DNA of 54,291 nucleotides from a bacterium (GTDB lineage: Bacteria; Zixibacteria; MSB-5A5; WJJR01). The DNA lies in assembly GCA_035559435.1 (NCBI GenBank), contig DATMBC010000043.1:1-54291 (forward strand), in the 5' to 3' direction. Under the pieces are notes generated by a model that was given only the letters and a program-made list of their open reading frames with translations, had not been told where the DNA came from and did not search any database. Below, piece after piece: positions 34,021 to 41,681 of the stretch. A program made the translations under genes and the position numbers. Numbering within the stretch: the stretch's first letter is position 1; every line of letters begins with the position of its first letter.

Positions 34021-35655
34021 ATGAGACAGATCGTCTTGCTCTGTGCGCTTGCGTGCGGATTAACGCTCCATCCGGGGACCGTCCAATCGGCAATTCACGA
34101 GCATGATCCGCACACGCTGATCGTGAAGTTCGCCCCATTCATTAACGGAACATCCCTCGCGCGAGGGCTGAACAATGCAAAGAGTGCGGTGCCAGCGTGG
34201 CTGGGGCCTCTCGTACAGGCGGGGATTGACTCAATCGCTCCTCTGTTCCCTATTCCTCCCAAGGGACTGACCAACCGAGCGCTGTACGATTCGCTTGATA
34301 TGGCGCAGTACTTCGTTGCCACGATTCGCTATCCCAATACCCCACTCAATGTCAAAGATAGCCTTTCTGGTCGTGATGAGATCGCGGAAGTAGAATTAAA
34401 TGTCTCCCTCTCCCGCCAAGAAGCGGATGCCACTCCGAACGACCCTATTTACCCATTGCAATGGCACTATGCGGCGATTGACCTGCCTGCTGCATGGGAC
34501 TTAACGACCGGCTCTGGCAACATCACCGTGGCCGTTTTGGACGATGGAATCCAATATGACCACCCCGATTTGCAGGGGGTCTTCAAGACAAATGAAGTGG
34601 AATATGGAGGAAACCTCGGGGTCGACGACGACGCAAATGGGCTTGTCGATGACGTACTCGGGTGGGACTTTGGAGATGACGACAACAATCCGGCGCCCGG
34701 AACAACGGAGGACACTCATGGAACGCACGTTGCCGGGACTATAGGTGCTTTTACGAACAACGGGATCGGGGTCGCAGGTGTAGACTGGGGCTGTCTGGTG
34801 CTTCCAATCAGAGTGTTCAACTCGCTTTCGGGGAGTGCGTCTTCAGACGACGTGACGATCGCCATCTACTACGCAGTGCAAATGGGGGCGAAAGTGATCA
34901 ATATGTCACTTGGTGGGTACGCTTACCATCAAGCGCAGGATGTGGCCGTGCATTTCGCATACAACTCGGGCGTTCTATGTGTCGCCGCTGCCGGCAACGA
35001 CGATTCCTCCAGAGTAATCTACCCAGCGGCTTCTGATTGGGCTCTGGCCGTCGGTGCGACGGAGGAAACGGACGCACGGTGGTGGAACAGTAGCCAGGGA
35101 TCGAATTATGGCTTTCAACTTGACGTGGTTGCCCCTGGACATCAGGTCTGGTCGACCGTCCCGACGTGGTACTTGAATCCCCCATACGGAGTCAAGTCGG
35201 GCACATCGATGGCTACTCCGCACGTAAGCGGACTCGCGTCACTTCTGCTTTCAATCCGACCGACACTCTCACCCGACAGTCTCTATTTCTTTATCGCTGC
35301 CGGAGCAGAGGATAGAGTTGGTCTCAGTTTTGAGGATGTAGAGGGATGGGACCCGTACCACGGCTGGGGGCGTATCAACGCGGCCAATTCCATACGATTG
35401 GCGCTCGGCCAATGTGTCTGCAAGTGCGGGAATGATCCGAACTGCGACCACGTGATTTCCAGCGTTGCGGATGTGGTTGAGACGGTGAACGTGGCGTTCC
35501 GGGGAGGGACGCCAGTCTACGACTTCGGTTGCCCCCGCCAACGCACGGATTTTGATGGGAACGGCGCTACGTCGGTGGCGGACGTAGTGCGCGTAGTGAA
35601 TGTCGCATTCCGCGGCGGGACGACCGCGGCCAATTTTGTGGCTCCGTGCCCCTGA
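34021..35655 (+). CDS. secreted subtilisin-like serine peptidase (S8) with C-terminal dockerin-like repeats, second locus
   Basis: 544 aa from the ATG at 34021, with GGGAGG 8 bases upstream. Signal peptide at residues ~1-23. S8 domain about 165-460 with Asp174 (AVLDDG), His233 (DTHGTHVAG), Asn326 (AAAGN) and Ser396 (GTSMATPHVSG). A Cys-rich linker (CVCKCGNDPNC) precedes two EF-hand/dockerin-like repeats (about 473-496 and 508-532), each containing SVADVV and ending NVAFRGG. The layout is the same as in the subtilase at 1018-2934, but the sequences are only distantly related. Base composition is lower in GC than in the respiratory operon. A secreted or surface-attached protease. Confidence 0.93.
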   Translation: MRQIVLLCALACGLTLHPGTVQSAIHEHDPHTLIVKFAPFINGTSLARGLNNAKSAVPAWLGPLVQAGIDSIAPLFPIPPKGLTNRALYDSLDMAQYFVATIRYPNTPLNVKDSLSGRDEIAEVELNVSLSRQEADATPNDPIYPLQWHYAAIDLPAAWDLTTGSGNITVAVLDDGIQYDHPDLQGVFKTNEVEYGGNLGVDDDANGLVDDVLGWDFGDDDNNPAPGTTEDTHGTHVAGTIGAFTNNGIGVAGVDWGCLVLPIRVFNSLSGSASSDDVTIAIYYAVQMGAKVINMSLGGYAYHQAQDVAVHFAYNSGVLCVAAAGNDDSSRVIYPAASDWALAVGATEETDARWWNSSQGSNYGFQLDVVAPGHQVWSTVPTWYLNPPYGVKSGTSMATPHVSGLASLLLSIRPTLSPDSLYFFIAAGAEDRVGLSFEDVEGWDPYHGWGRINAANSIRLALGQCVCKCGNDPNCDHVISSVADVVETVNVAFRGGTPVYDFGCPRQRTDFDGNGATSVADVVRVVNVAFRGGTTAANFVAPCP

Positions 35656-35802
35656 AGTGTGACCTGGGGAGCGGAGGAAGAGCATCAAGCCCGCCGCTGC
35701 AAAGTGCCTCCCGGTGCCGGGTTGTTTACCAACGCGTGGGTGATCATGACGTGTTCCGAGCCCGCGGTCACGCAAGCCCACGGAATCTCACACGAATCCC
35801 CC

Positions 35803-36110
35803 TCACGGTCCCGGCGGCGGGCCACTGCGGAAGACGTGGTTGATCAGGCGCGCGACATCGAGCGGGTCGGCGGCCACACCGTCGCTGTTGACATCGGCGA
35901 TAAACGGCGGTTCGGGCAGCGACTGCGCGCGAAATGCCACCGCCGCCACTGCGACCACATCGACGACATCGAAGGCGCCATCGGCATTCAAATCGCCGCG
36001 GCGGTCGGTTGTCGCAATCAGCTTCAGCGCCGCCGGGATCACGGATACCCGGAAAGCAGGTGGTGTCGCCGGGATCAAGGATTTGTTCGCGGAAGACGTC
36101 GATGCGTTAT
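35803..36110 (-). pseudogene. orphan dockerin-like C-terminal fragment
   Basis: The minus strand encodes RRGDLNADGAFDVVDVVA, then AVAFRAQSLPEPPFIADVNSD, then PLDVARLINHVFRSGPPPGP followed by a stop at 35803. These are two EF-hand-like repeats of the same kind as the C-termini of the two subtilases. The frame continues upstream into a tRNA gene and shows no start codon with a ribosome site and no catalytic domain, so this appears to be the surviving 3' end of a larger secreted-protein gene whose 5' part is lost. It is convergent with the subtilase at 34021-35655. Confidence 0.65.
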
Positions 36111-36195
36111 TGCCCCTGTTTGGGGGCAGGGCAGCGACCTGGTCATCAATCGCGAGGCGTGTTTCGAGGGGGGGAACTATCCGGGGCAACAAAAA

Positions 36196-36281
36196 TGCCG
36201 GAGGTCGGAATCGAACCGACACGGGATTTAGGTCCCACCGGATTTTGAGTCCGGCGCGTCTACCAATTCCACCACTCCGGC
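36196..36281 (-). tRNA. tRNA-Leu (anticodon CAA)
   Basis: On the minus strand the acceptor stem GCCGGAG pairs with CTCCGGC, the anticodon stem CCGGA/TCCGG holds the loop CTCAAAA (anticodon CAA, reading UUG), a long variable arm GGGACCTAAATCCC marks a class II tRNA, and the T arm is GTCGG-TTCGATT-CCGAC. Total 86 bases including the discriminator A. CCA is not encoded; TTTTT follows directly and may act in termination. Confidence 0.95.
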
Positions 36282-36373
36282 AGTTGCGTCCGGCCCTGTT
36301 GGACCGGGGCGGAAGAATAATCGACCACAGAGGGGAAGTCAACGCGGCGAATGCGCCGTCCGCGCGCGGCGGA

Positions 36374-38287
36374 TCAGGCCAGCGCGCCCACACCCGGCGC
36401 GGGGATCGGGGTCGGGCATGCGGGGAGAACCACCAGGAAGGTCGAGCCCTGCGGTGTCGAGGATTGCAGGATGAGACTGCCGCCATGCGAGACGACGATC
36501 TTGCGCGCCAGCGCCAGCCCCAGGCCGGTGCCGGCGTCCTTGGTGGTGTAGAACGGATGGAAGATGCGTCCCTGCTCGGCCGGCGCGATGCCGGACCCCT
36601 GATCGGCCACGCTGACCACCCAACGCCCGCCGTTGGCGGTCTGATGAGCGATCGCGATCGAAATCCGACTTCCCGGACGCGAGGCCTCGATCGCATTCTG
36701 CAGAAGATTGACGAACACCTGCTTGAGCAGCAGTTCATCGCCGCTCACACACGGGGCCTGTTCGGGCCGCGACAGCGTCTCGATCTGCACCCCCGCCGCA
36801 TCCGCCTGCGCGCGCACCGCTCCCGCGGCCGAATCGAGCAGTTCGCCCAAGTGAACAGTGTGCTTCTCGGCATGCAGCGGACGGGCGAAGTCGAGGAAGC
36901 GGCTGATCATGTCCGAAGTCTCGGCGGTCTCGTTCAACAGCCCTTCGGCCCAGTCGCCCAACTGCCCCTCCTCCGGCACTGATTGACGCAGGAGACGTCC
37001 ATAACCCAGGATCGCCGCCATCGAATTGCGCAGCTGATGCGCCAGCCCGGCCGCCAGTTCGCCGAGGTCGGCCAGGCGCTGATTTTCCGCTACTTCATCC
37101 TGCAGTTTCTTGATCGCGGTCAGATCGGTGAGCAGGATGCTTAAGCCGACGGTCTCGTCGGTGTCGCTTTTGATGCACGAAGTGTTGATCCCCAGGTAGA
37201 TCGGCTCGGCCCCCTCGCGGTCGACACGCAGTTCGTGCCGCGAGAAGACTTCGCCGCGCTCCAGCCCGGCCGCGAACATCTCCAGCAGATTGTCCGCCAG
37301 CCCCGACTGGGTGTAATGCCGTCCGATCATCGCCGCCGCCGGCATGCGCAGGATCAGTTCGGCGGCGCGGTTGAAGCGCAGGATTTCGCCCTGTTGATCG
37401 AGGATGATCATGCCGGTGGTCATCGACGTGAGGATGTATTCGTTGAAGCGCTCGACATCGCGGGCGCGCCGCTCGGAGTCCAATGCCCGCAGCTCCATCT
37501 GACCGGCCTGGCGCGAGAGCTTGTGCACCAGATGATCGAAGGTGGCCATCACATACTCAGGGTCCTGATCGCTCCCGTCGGGGCCGGGCGGAATGACGCC
37601 GCTTTCGACCAACGCCGCCGAGCGCCGTCGCATGTCATGGAAGGGGAGGAGCACCAGGCGGTAAAACAGGATCGTGAACAGCACAAACGAGGTCAGCAGG
37701 ATGCCGCGCAGCCACAGCTCCAGACGAAACTGCCGCCACAACCCCGCCACCGCCGGCGTGGCGGTGACCAATTCCGCGCGCACCGGATGGCCATCCCAAA
37801 TCTCGGTCACCACCAGCGCGCGCACGCCGTGGCGCTGACGCGCCTCCTCCGGCACCGGCGGGATGTGCGACACCGAGTCCCAGCCGGGACGGCGACGGCT
37901 GTGCATCGAGGTGGCCAGGTAGTACCAGTTGCCGCCCGACGTGTCAGGGAGAAAGGCGGCCAAACGCAAATGCTGCAGGGCATGACCGTCGACCAGAGGC
38001 GACACATCCAGATCGGAGTAGTCGGGCGTATTGGTGCGCAGCCAGGCCTCCGCCAGCGTCGCGGCCGCTTCCTGCAGCCGCGTGTCGGCACGTTGGATCT
38101 CGCTGTCGACCAGGCGCACGATGAGCAGCAGGGGGGAGACCTGGCTGACCAGGATCAGGGCCACCAGGAAGAAGAATACCCCTTTGAGGTTACGGGTGAA
38201 TGCCGTCGACCGTGTCCGCCCTGCCTCAGTATGTGATTGCGGCGGCCACGCCGGTTGCGTACCCGTATGATCACGGACATGCGCCAT
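36374..38287 (-). CDS. membrane sensor histidine kinase with PAS domain (NtrB/AtoS-like)
   Basis: 637 aa. Two membrane helices (about 35-58 and 193-215) enclose a ~135-residue periplasmic sensor region. Then come a HAMP-like/linker coiled coil (~215-290), a PAS domain (~290-395, ILTSMTTGMIILDQQGEILRFNRA), and the kinase core: H-box GELAAGLAHQLRNSMAAILG with the phospho-His in AHQLRN, N-box NLLQNAIEA, G1 DQGSGI, F-box FHPFYTTK and G2 GTGLGLALA. This resembles NtrB/AtoS-type kinases that work with sigma-54 response regulators, but no regulator gene is adjacent. It is divergent from the nuclease gene, with the starts only ~35 bases apart, so the true start may be slightly downstream. Confidence 0.92.
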   Translation of the reverse strand: MAHVRDHTGTQPAWPPQSHTEAGRTRSTAFTRNLKGVFFFLVALILVSQVSPLLLIVRLVDSEIQRADTRLQEAAATLAEAWLRTNTPDYSDLDVSPLVDGHALQHLRLAAFLPDTSGGNWYYLATSMHSRRRPGWDSVSHIPPVPEEARQRHGVRALVVTEIWDGHPVRAELVTATPAVAGLWRQFRLELWLRGILLTSFVLFTILFYRLVLLPFHDMRRRSAALVESGVIPPGPDGSDQDPEYVMATFDHLVHKLSRQAGQMELRALDSERRARDVERFNEYILTSMTTGMIILDQQGEILRFNRAAELILRMPAAAMIGRHYTQSGLADNLLEMFAAGLERGEVFSRHELRVDREGAEPIYLGINTSCIKSDTDETVGLSILLTDLTAIKKLQDEVAENQRLADLGELAAGLAHQLRNSMAAILGYGRLLRQSVPEEGQLGDWAEGLLNETAETSDMISRFLDFARPLHAEKHTVHLGELLDSAAGAVRAQADAAGVQIETLSRPEQAPCVSGDELLLKQVFVNLLQNAIEASRPGSRISIAIAHQTANGGRWVVSVADQGSGIAPAEQGRIFHPFYTTKDAGTGLGLALARKIVVSHGGSLILQSSTPQGSTFLVVLPACPTPIPAPGVGALA

Positions 38288-38322
38288 CCTTAACGATTAT
38301 CGGCGCATTCGTCCGACGGCTT

Positions 38323-38949
38323 ATGCGAGGGAACATCAGCTTTGGCGCGTTGCTCATCCTGCTTCTGGGGGTGGCGCTCTCCGCCTGTGGCAAAAAGAGC
38401 CAGCCGCCGGCGGAGGAGGGGGTGACCGTGGTCGGCGTCATCGACGGCGACACGGTCGAACTGGAGGACGGGCGCACCATCCGTCTGGTCGGCATCGACA
38501 CCCCCGAGCGCGGCGACACCGACTACGATTCCGCCTCGGCTTTGACCCGAAGGCTGGTTCTGCGCAAGCGGGTGCGTTTGGAGTATGACCGTGATCAGAC
38601 CGACCGCTATGGACGCACCCTCGCCTTCCTCTGGACGGGGGACCAGTTGGTCAATCGCGAGATTGTCCGCGCCGGATGGGCCTGGTGCTACTTTTTCGAA
38701 GGCAACCTGCGCCATTCGCGCGAACTGTTGCTGGCGCAGCATGAAGCGATGGAGGCCCATCGCGGCCATTGGAAGAATCCGCAGACCGAGACCGCCGAGT
38801 ACTATCGCGCCTCGTTTCTGTTCTACCGCTTCCACCGCCCCGAATGCAAGAGCATGGACAACGTCGATCCCGATCTGGAGGTGGTTTACTACTCCAAGGA
38901 TTCGGCGTTCTACGATGGCTACGCCCCATGCAGCCGCTGCACGCCGTGA
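38323..38949 (+). CDS. secreted lipoprotein nuclease (staphylococcal nuclease-like) with C-terminal Cys motif
   Basis: 208 aa from the ATG at 38323; the frame is open upstream but this start directly precedes the signal sequence. The lipobox LLGVALSAC predicts a lipoprotein. The SNase domain has VIDGDTVEL, RLVGIDTPERG (catalytic Arg/Glu region) and DQTDRYGRTLAFLW (second catalytic Arg). The C-terminus contains FHRPECKSM and, about 25 residues later, YYSKDSAFYDGYAPCSRCTP, an Ada-like metal-binding ending (HRPxC ... GYxPCxxC) seen on many secreted nucleases. It probably degrades extracellular or periplasmic nucleic acid in a calcium-dependent way. Confidence 0.92.
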   Translation: MRGNISFGALLILLLGVALSACGKKSQPPAEEGVTVVGVIDGDTVELEDGRTIRLVGIDTPERGDTDYDSASALTRRLVLRKRVRLEYDRDQTDRYGRTLAFLWTGDQLVNREIVRAGWAWCYFFEGNLRHSRELLLAQHEAMEAHRGHWKNPQTETAEYYRASFLFYRFHRPECKSMDNVDPDLEVVYYSKDSAFYDGYAPCSRCTP

Positions 38950-39408
38950 TTTGATCTGTCGTAAAAGGTGAGACGATCCGCGCCGGTCTCAAACCTGCCC
39001 CGACGGTCGATGGAACAGGGACTTGCCAGGTGCGGATACGACATGCCCAACCCCTGTCATTCCACGGCCGCCGATACGACATGCCCACCCCCCGTCATTC
39101 CAAGGCCGGCGGAGGCGGTGTAGCCGCCGGCGCCGAACTTGGAATCTTTTTTCGTGTGAAGAAAGTGTCGCCCCTCCGGGCTTTCTCCTGCAATTGTGGG
39201 CAGGGCCGAGACCCATCCCGGCTGTCGATGAATCGGGAGGACGATCCGCCGCGGCGGAGAGTCTGCCCTCGGTCGCGACCGGAAAAGAGCCGGCTCGGCA
39301 GGAGCCTCGCCCTCGGCCGGAGCGCTCTCATGATCAATCCGCGCGACAGAGGGTGTTCAGCCCCTTGGTTTCCGCACGCTCACCCTGTCAATTCCTCCCC
39401 AACACCCC
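38950..39408. repeat. repeat-rich intergenic region upstream of the riboflavin operon
   Basis: No convincing gene. It contains a 38-base unit duplicated in tandem (starting GATACGACATGCCCA at 39035 and 39073), the second copy of the ATTCCAAG-arm palindrome (39094-39153), a degenerate GGGCAGG...GAGACC motif near 39198, and a partial copy (39280-39321) of the repeat seen twice at 52254-52490 (GGCTCGGCAGGAGCCTCGCC). Confidence 0.65.
39094..39153 (+). repeat. palindromic element, ATTCCAAG-arm type (copy 2)
   Basis: Begins GTCATTCCAAGG and ends CTTGGAATCTTTTTT. ATTCCAAG (39097-39104) pairs with CTTGGAAT (39138-39145), and the inside contains GCCGGCGG/CCGCCGGC. Same outer arms as the element at 31821-31878. 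Confidence 0.7.
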
Positions 39409-39438
39409 TTGACCAACTCACGATTTGCCACGTACATA
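39409..39438 (+). promoter_or_regulatory. predicted promoter of the riboflavin operon
   Basis: TTGACC (39409-39414), 18 bases, TACATA (39433-39438). The expected transcription start near 39445 lies just before the FMN riboswitch, which fits well. Confidence 0.6.
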
Positions 39439-39451
39439 CTCCCGACAGAGG

Positions 39452-39607
39452 GCCTTCGGGGCGAGGTGAAATTCCTCGACCGGCGGTATAGCCCGCGACC
39501 CGTCCCGCGCATTACCCATTCTGGGGCGGCTGAGCCGGTGAGATTCCGGCGCCGACGGTTCTTCCGATCTGCAAACGATCGGGACACAGTCCGGATGGGA
39601 GAAGGCA
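39452..39607 (+). promoter_or_regulatory. FMN riboswitch (RFN element)
   Basis: The conserved RFN core is present: GAGGTGAAATTCCTCGACCG followed by GCGGTATAGCCCGCGA, then GAGCCGGTGAGATTCCGG, CGCCGACGGTTCT and ACAGTCCGGATGGGAGAAGG. This is the FMN-binding aptamer that represses riboflavin genes when FMN is high. It lies directly between the predicted promoter and a terminator (39690-39751) in front of ribD, so control is by transcription attenuation. Confidence 0.95.
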
Positions 39608-39689
39608 AGCGCCAGATTAGTTGGCGTAATACGTTGCGATGCAATGCCTTATGGCGTTTTGAGTAACGAACGCTCTAAGTCAGGCCATC

Positions 39690-39751
39690 CCGCGTTTCAG
39701 CCCCGTCCGCCCGCACCGGGTCTTCGGGATTGAAACGCGGTTTTCGTTTTT
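39690..39751 (+). terminator. riboswitch-controlled terminator before ribD
   Basis: CCGCGTTTCA (39690-39699) pairs perfectly with TGAAACGCGG (39731-39740), followed by TTTTCGTTTTT. It is the likely expression platform of the FMN riboswitch. Confidence 0.8.
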
Positions 39752-39763
39752 GAGGATTCGACC

Positions 39764-40993
39764 GTGACGATAGATCAACAGGCACTGGATCGTCAGTGGA
39801 TGGCCGAGGTCATTGCGCTGGCGGAGCATGGCGCCGGCCGCACCAGCCCCAATCCGATGGTCGGCGCCATTGTGGTGAAAAATGGCCTCGAGGTCGGCCG
39901 CGGCTGGCACCAACGGGCGGGCGGCCCACACGCGGAAGTGATCGCGCTCGAACAGGCCGGGGAACGCGCCCAGGGCGCCACGCTCTATGTCAACCTCGAG
40001 CCCTGCTCGCATTTCGGCAAGACTCCGCCCTGCGTCAAAGCCATCCTCGATGCCGGCATCGCCACCGTGGTCTGCGCGATGGAAGACCCCAACCCGCAGG
40101 TCAACGGCAGCGGCATCCGCCATCTGCGCGCGCAAGGGGTGGGGGTGCGTGTCGGCGTGTTGCGGCGCGCGGCGATGCGTCAGAATGAGGCGCACATCAA
40201 GTTCTCGGTGACCGGCCTGCCGTTGATCACGCTCAAGATCGCGCAGACGCTCGACGGCAAGATCGCCACGCTCGGCGGACGTCGGGAGATGGTCACCGGT
40301 CCCGAGGCGCGGCAGTTTGTTCACTCGCTGCGCGCCCGCTACGATGCGGTCCTGGTCGGACGCAACACCGTGGCGCTGGATGATCCGGCGCTGACGGTGC
40401 GCGAGGTGCCCGGACGCGATCCGTTGCGGCTGATCCTCGACTCCTGGGGACGGATCCCGCTCGGCGCCCGGGTGTTCAGGGAGAACGCCGACAAAAAGAC
40501 GGTGCGCGTCGGGTTGTCGATGGGCAAACGCCCCGACACCTCGCCGCACCCCGATTGCTTCGACTGGTACCTCGACCATGACGATCGCCATCAGGTCGAT
40601 CTGCACCAGATGCTGAAGAAGGCCGCCAGCAACGGCATCACCAGCATCCTGGTGGAGGGCGGCGCCGAAGTGTTCGGCTCCTTCATCCGCGAACAGTTGG
40701 CCGACAAAGCGCATCTGATCGTCTCCACGCGTCTGCTCGGCGCCGGCGGCATCGGATCGACCGGCAAGTGGAAGGCGCCGTCGCTGGATGCGGCGGTGAG
40801 GCTGATCGATTCGGATGTGCGCTGGCTGGGACGCGATTTGCTGATTACCGGCTATCCGGATTATGGCCCCGAATCCAGCGAGCCGCCGCTCGTTGCGCCT
40901 GAACCGGATGTCGAATCGGCGACGAATGCCGGGCCGGCCGGGGTCATCGTCGAGGAAGAAACCAGCGCGCCGCAGCGCGCCGAGGAGCGATAG
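39764..40993 (+). CDS. ribD: bifunctional riboflavin deaminase/reductase
   Basis: 409 aa from a GTG at 39764, with TGAGGA about 9 bases upstream. The N-terminal deaminase domain has the zinc motif GGPHAEV and EPCSHFGKTPPC; SPNPMVGAI is also typical. The C-terminal reductase domain starts near LITLKIAQTLDGKIAT (about 158) and contains ILVEGGAEVFGSF. It catalyses two steps of riboflavin synthesis: deamination of the pyrimidine ring, then reduction of the ribose chain. The last ~45 residues are a Pro/Glu/Ala-rich tail beyond the usual length (~365). First gene of the rib operon. Confidence 0.96.
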   Translation: MTIDQQALDRQWMAEVIALAEHGAGRTSPNPMVGAIVVKNGLEVGRGWHQRAGGPHAEVIALEQAGERAQGATLYVNLEPCSHFGKTPPCVKAILDAGIATVVCAMEDPNPQVNGSGIRHLRAQGVGVRVGVLRRAAMRQNEAHIKFSVTGLPLITLKIAQTLDGKIATLGGRREMVTGPEARQFVHSLRARYDAVLVGRNTVALDDPALTVREVPGRDPLRLILDSWGRIPLGARVFRENADKKTVRVGLSMGKRPDTSPHPDCFDWYLDHDDRHQVDLHQMLKKAASNGITSILVEGGAEVFGSFIREQLADKAHLIVSTRLLGAGGIGSTGKWKAPSLDAAVRLIDSDVRWLGRDLLITGYPDYGPESSEPPLVAPEPDVESATNAGPAGVIVEEETSAPQRAEER

Positions 40994-41008
40994 TCTCGTT
41001 AAGCGACC

Positions 41009-41638
41009 ATGTTCACCGGCCTGGTTTCCGATATCGGCTTCGTCCGCGCCCTGTCTCCCTCCGCCGGCGGGATGCGCTGGACCATCCACGCTCCCCGCAC
41101 CGCCGCCGAGATCAAGCCCGGCGATTCGGTCAACATCGCCGGCGCCTGTCAGACGGTGGAGACCGTGTCCGGCGAACTGTTCACCGGTACCTCCATTCAG
41201 GAAACGCTGAAGGCCACCAACTACGGCGACTGGACCGTGGGACGGCGGGTCAATCTTGAACTCGCGCTGCGACCGACCGACCGTCTGGGTGGCCACTTTG
41301 TGACCGGCCACATCGACACGACCGGAGCGGTGACCGACATCCGCGTGTCCCCGGCGGGGCACTGGGTCGATGTCCGCTTCGCGCCCCGCTTCGACCGCTG
41401 GGTGTTGCGCAAGGGCTCGATCGCCATCGAGGGTGTCAGTCTGACCGTCATGGACAAATCACCCGGCCTGTTGACCGTCTCCTTCATCCCGGAGACCGTC
41501 GCGCGCACCACGCTCGCCGACCTGCGCCGCGGCGACCGGGTCAATCTCGAGTTCGACATGCTGGTGAAGGCCGTGGTCCCCGATCCGGAATCATCCCGCC
41601 TCGACGAGCAGGCGCTTGTCCGCGCGGGTTGGAAATAG
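41009..41638 (+). CDS. ribE: riboflavin synthase, alpha subunit
   Basis: 209 aa. It begins MFTGLVSDIG, the standard N-terminus of this enzyme, and has the two lumazine-binding half repeats: VNIAGACQTVETVSGELFTG in the first, and GGHFVTGHIDTTGAV leading into the second (SIAIEGVSLTVMD). It dismutates two 6,7-dimethyl-8-ribityllumazine molecules into riboflavin and the pyrimidine precursor. It starts 15 bases after ribD in the same operon. Confidence 0.96.
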   Translation: MFTGLVSDIGFVRALSPSAGGMRWTIHAPRTAAEIKPGDSVNIAGACQTVETVSGELFTGTSIQETLKATNYGDWTVGRRVNLELALRPTDRLGGHFVTGHIDTTGAVTDIRVSPAGHWVDVRFAPRFDRWVLRKGSIAIEGVSLTVMDKSPGLLTVSFIPETVARTTLADLRRGDRVNLEFDMLVKAVVPDPESSRLDEQALVRAGWK

Positions 41639-41681
41639 CGCGCCGTGGCCGAGCAACGCCGCGCATGAAAGGAATGTCGCA

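Noticed and set aside
36196-36281. Attachment-site duplication of the tRNA-Leu 3' end
   Set aside because: I looked for a second copy of the T-arm/acceptor sequence in the window and saw none, and no integrase gene is present.
35803-36738. A full-length 311-aa minus-strand protein ending in dockerin-like repeats
   Set aside because: The upstream two thirds of that frame run through the tRNA and the 3' end of the histidine kinase in a shadow frame; only the final ~100 residues look real.
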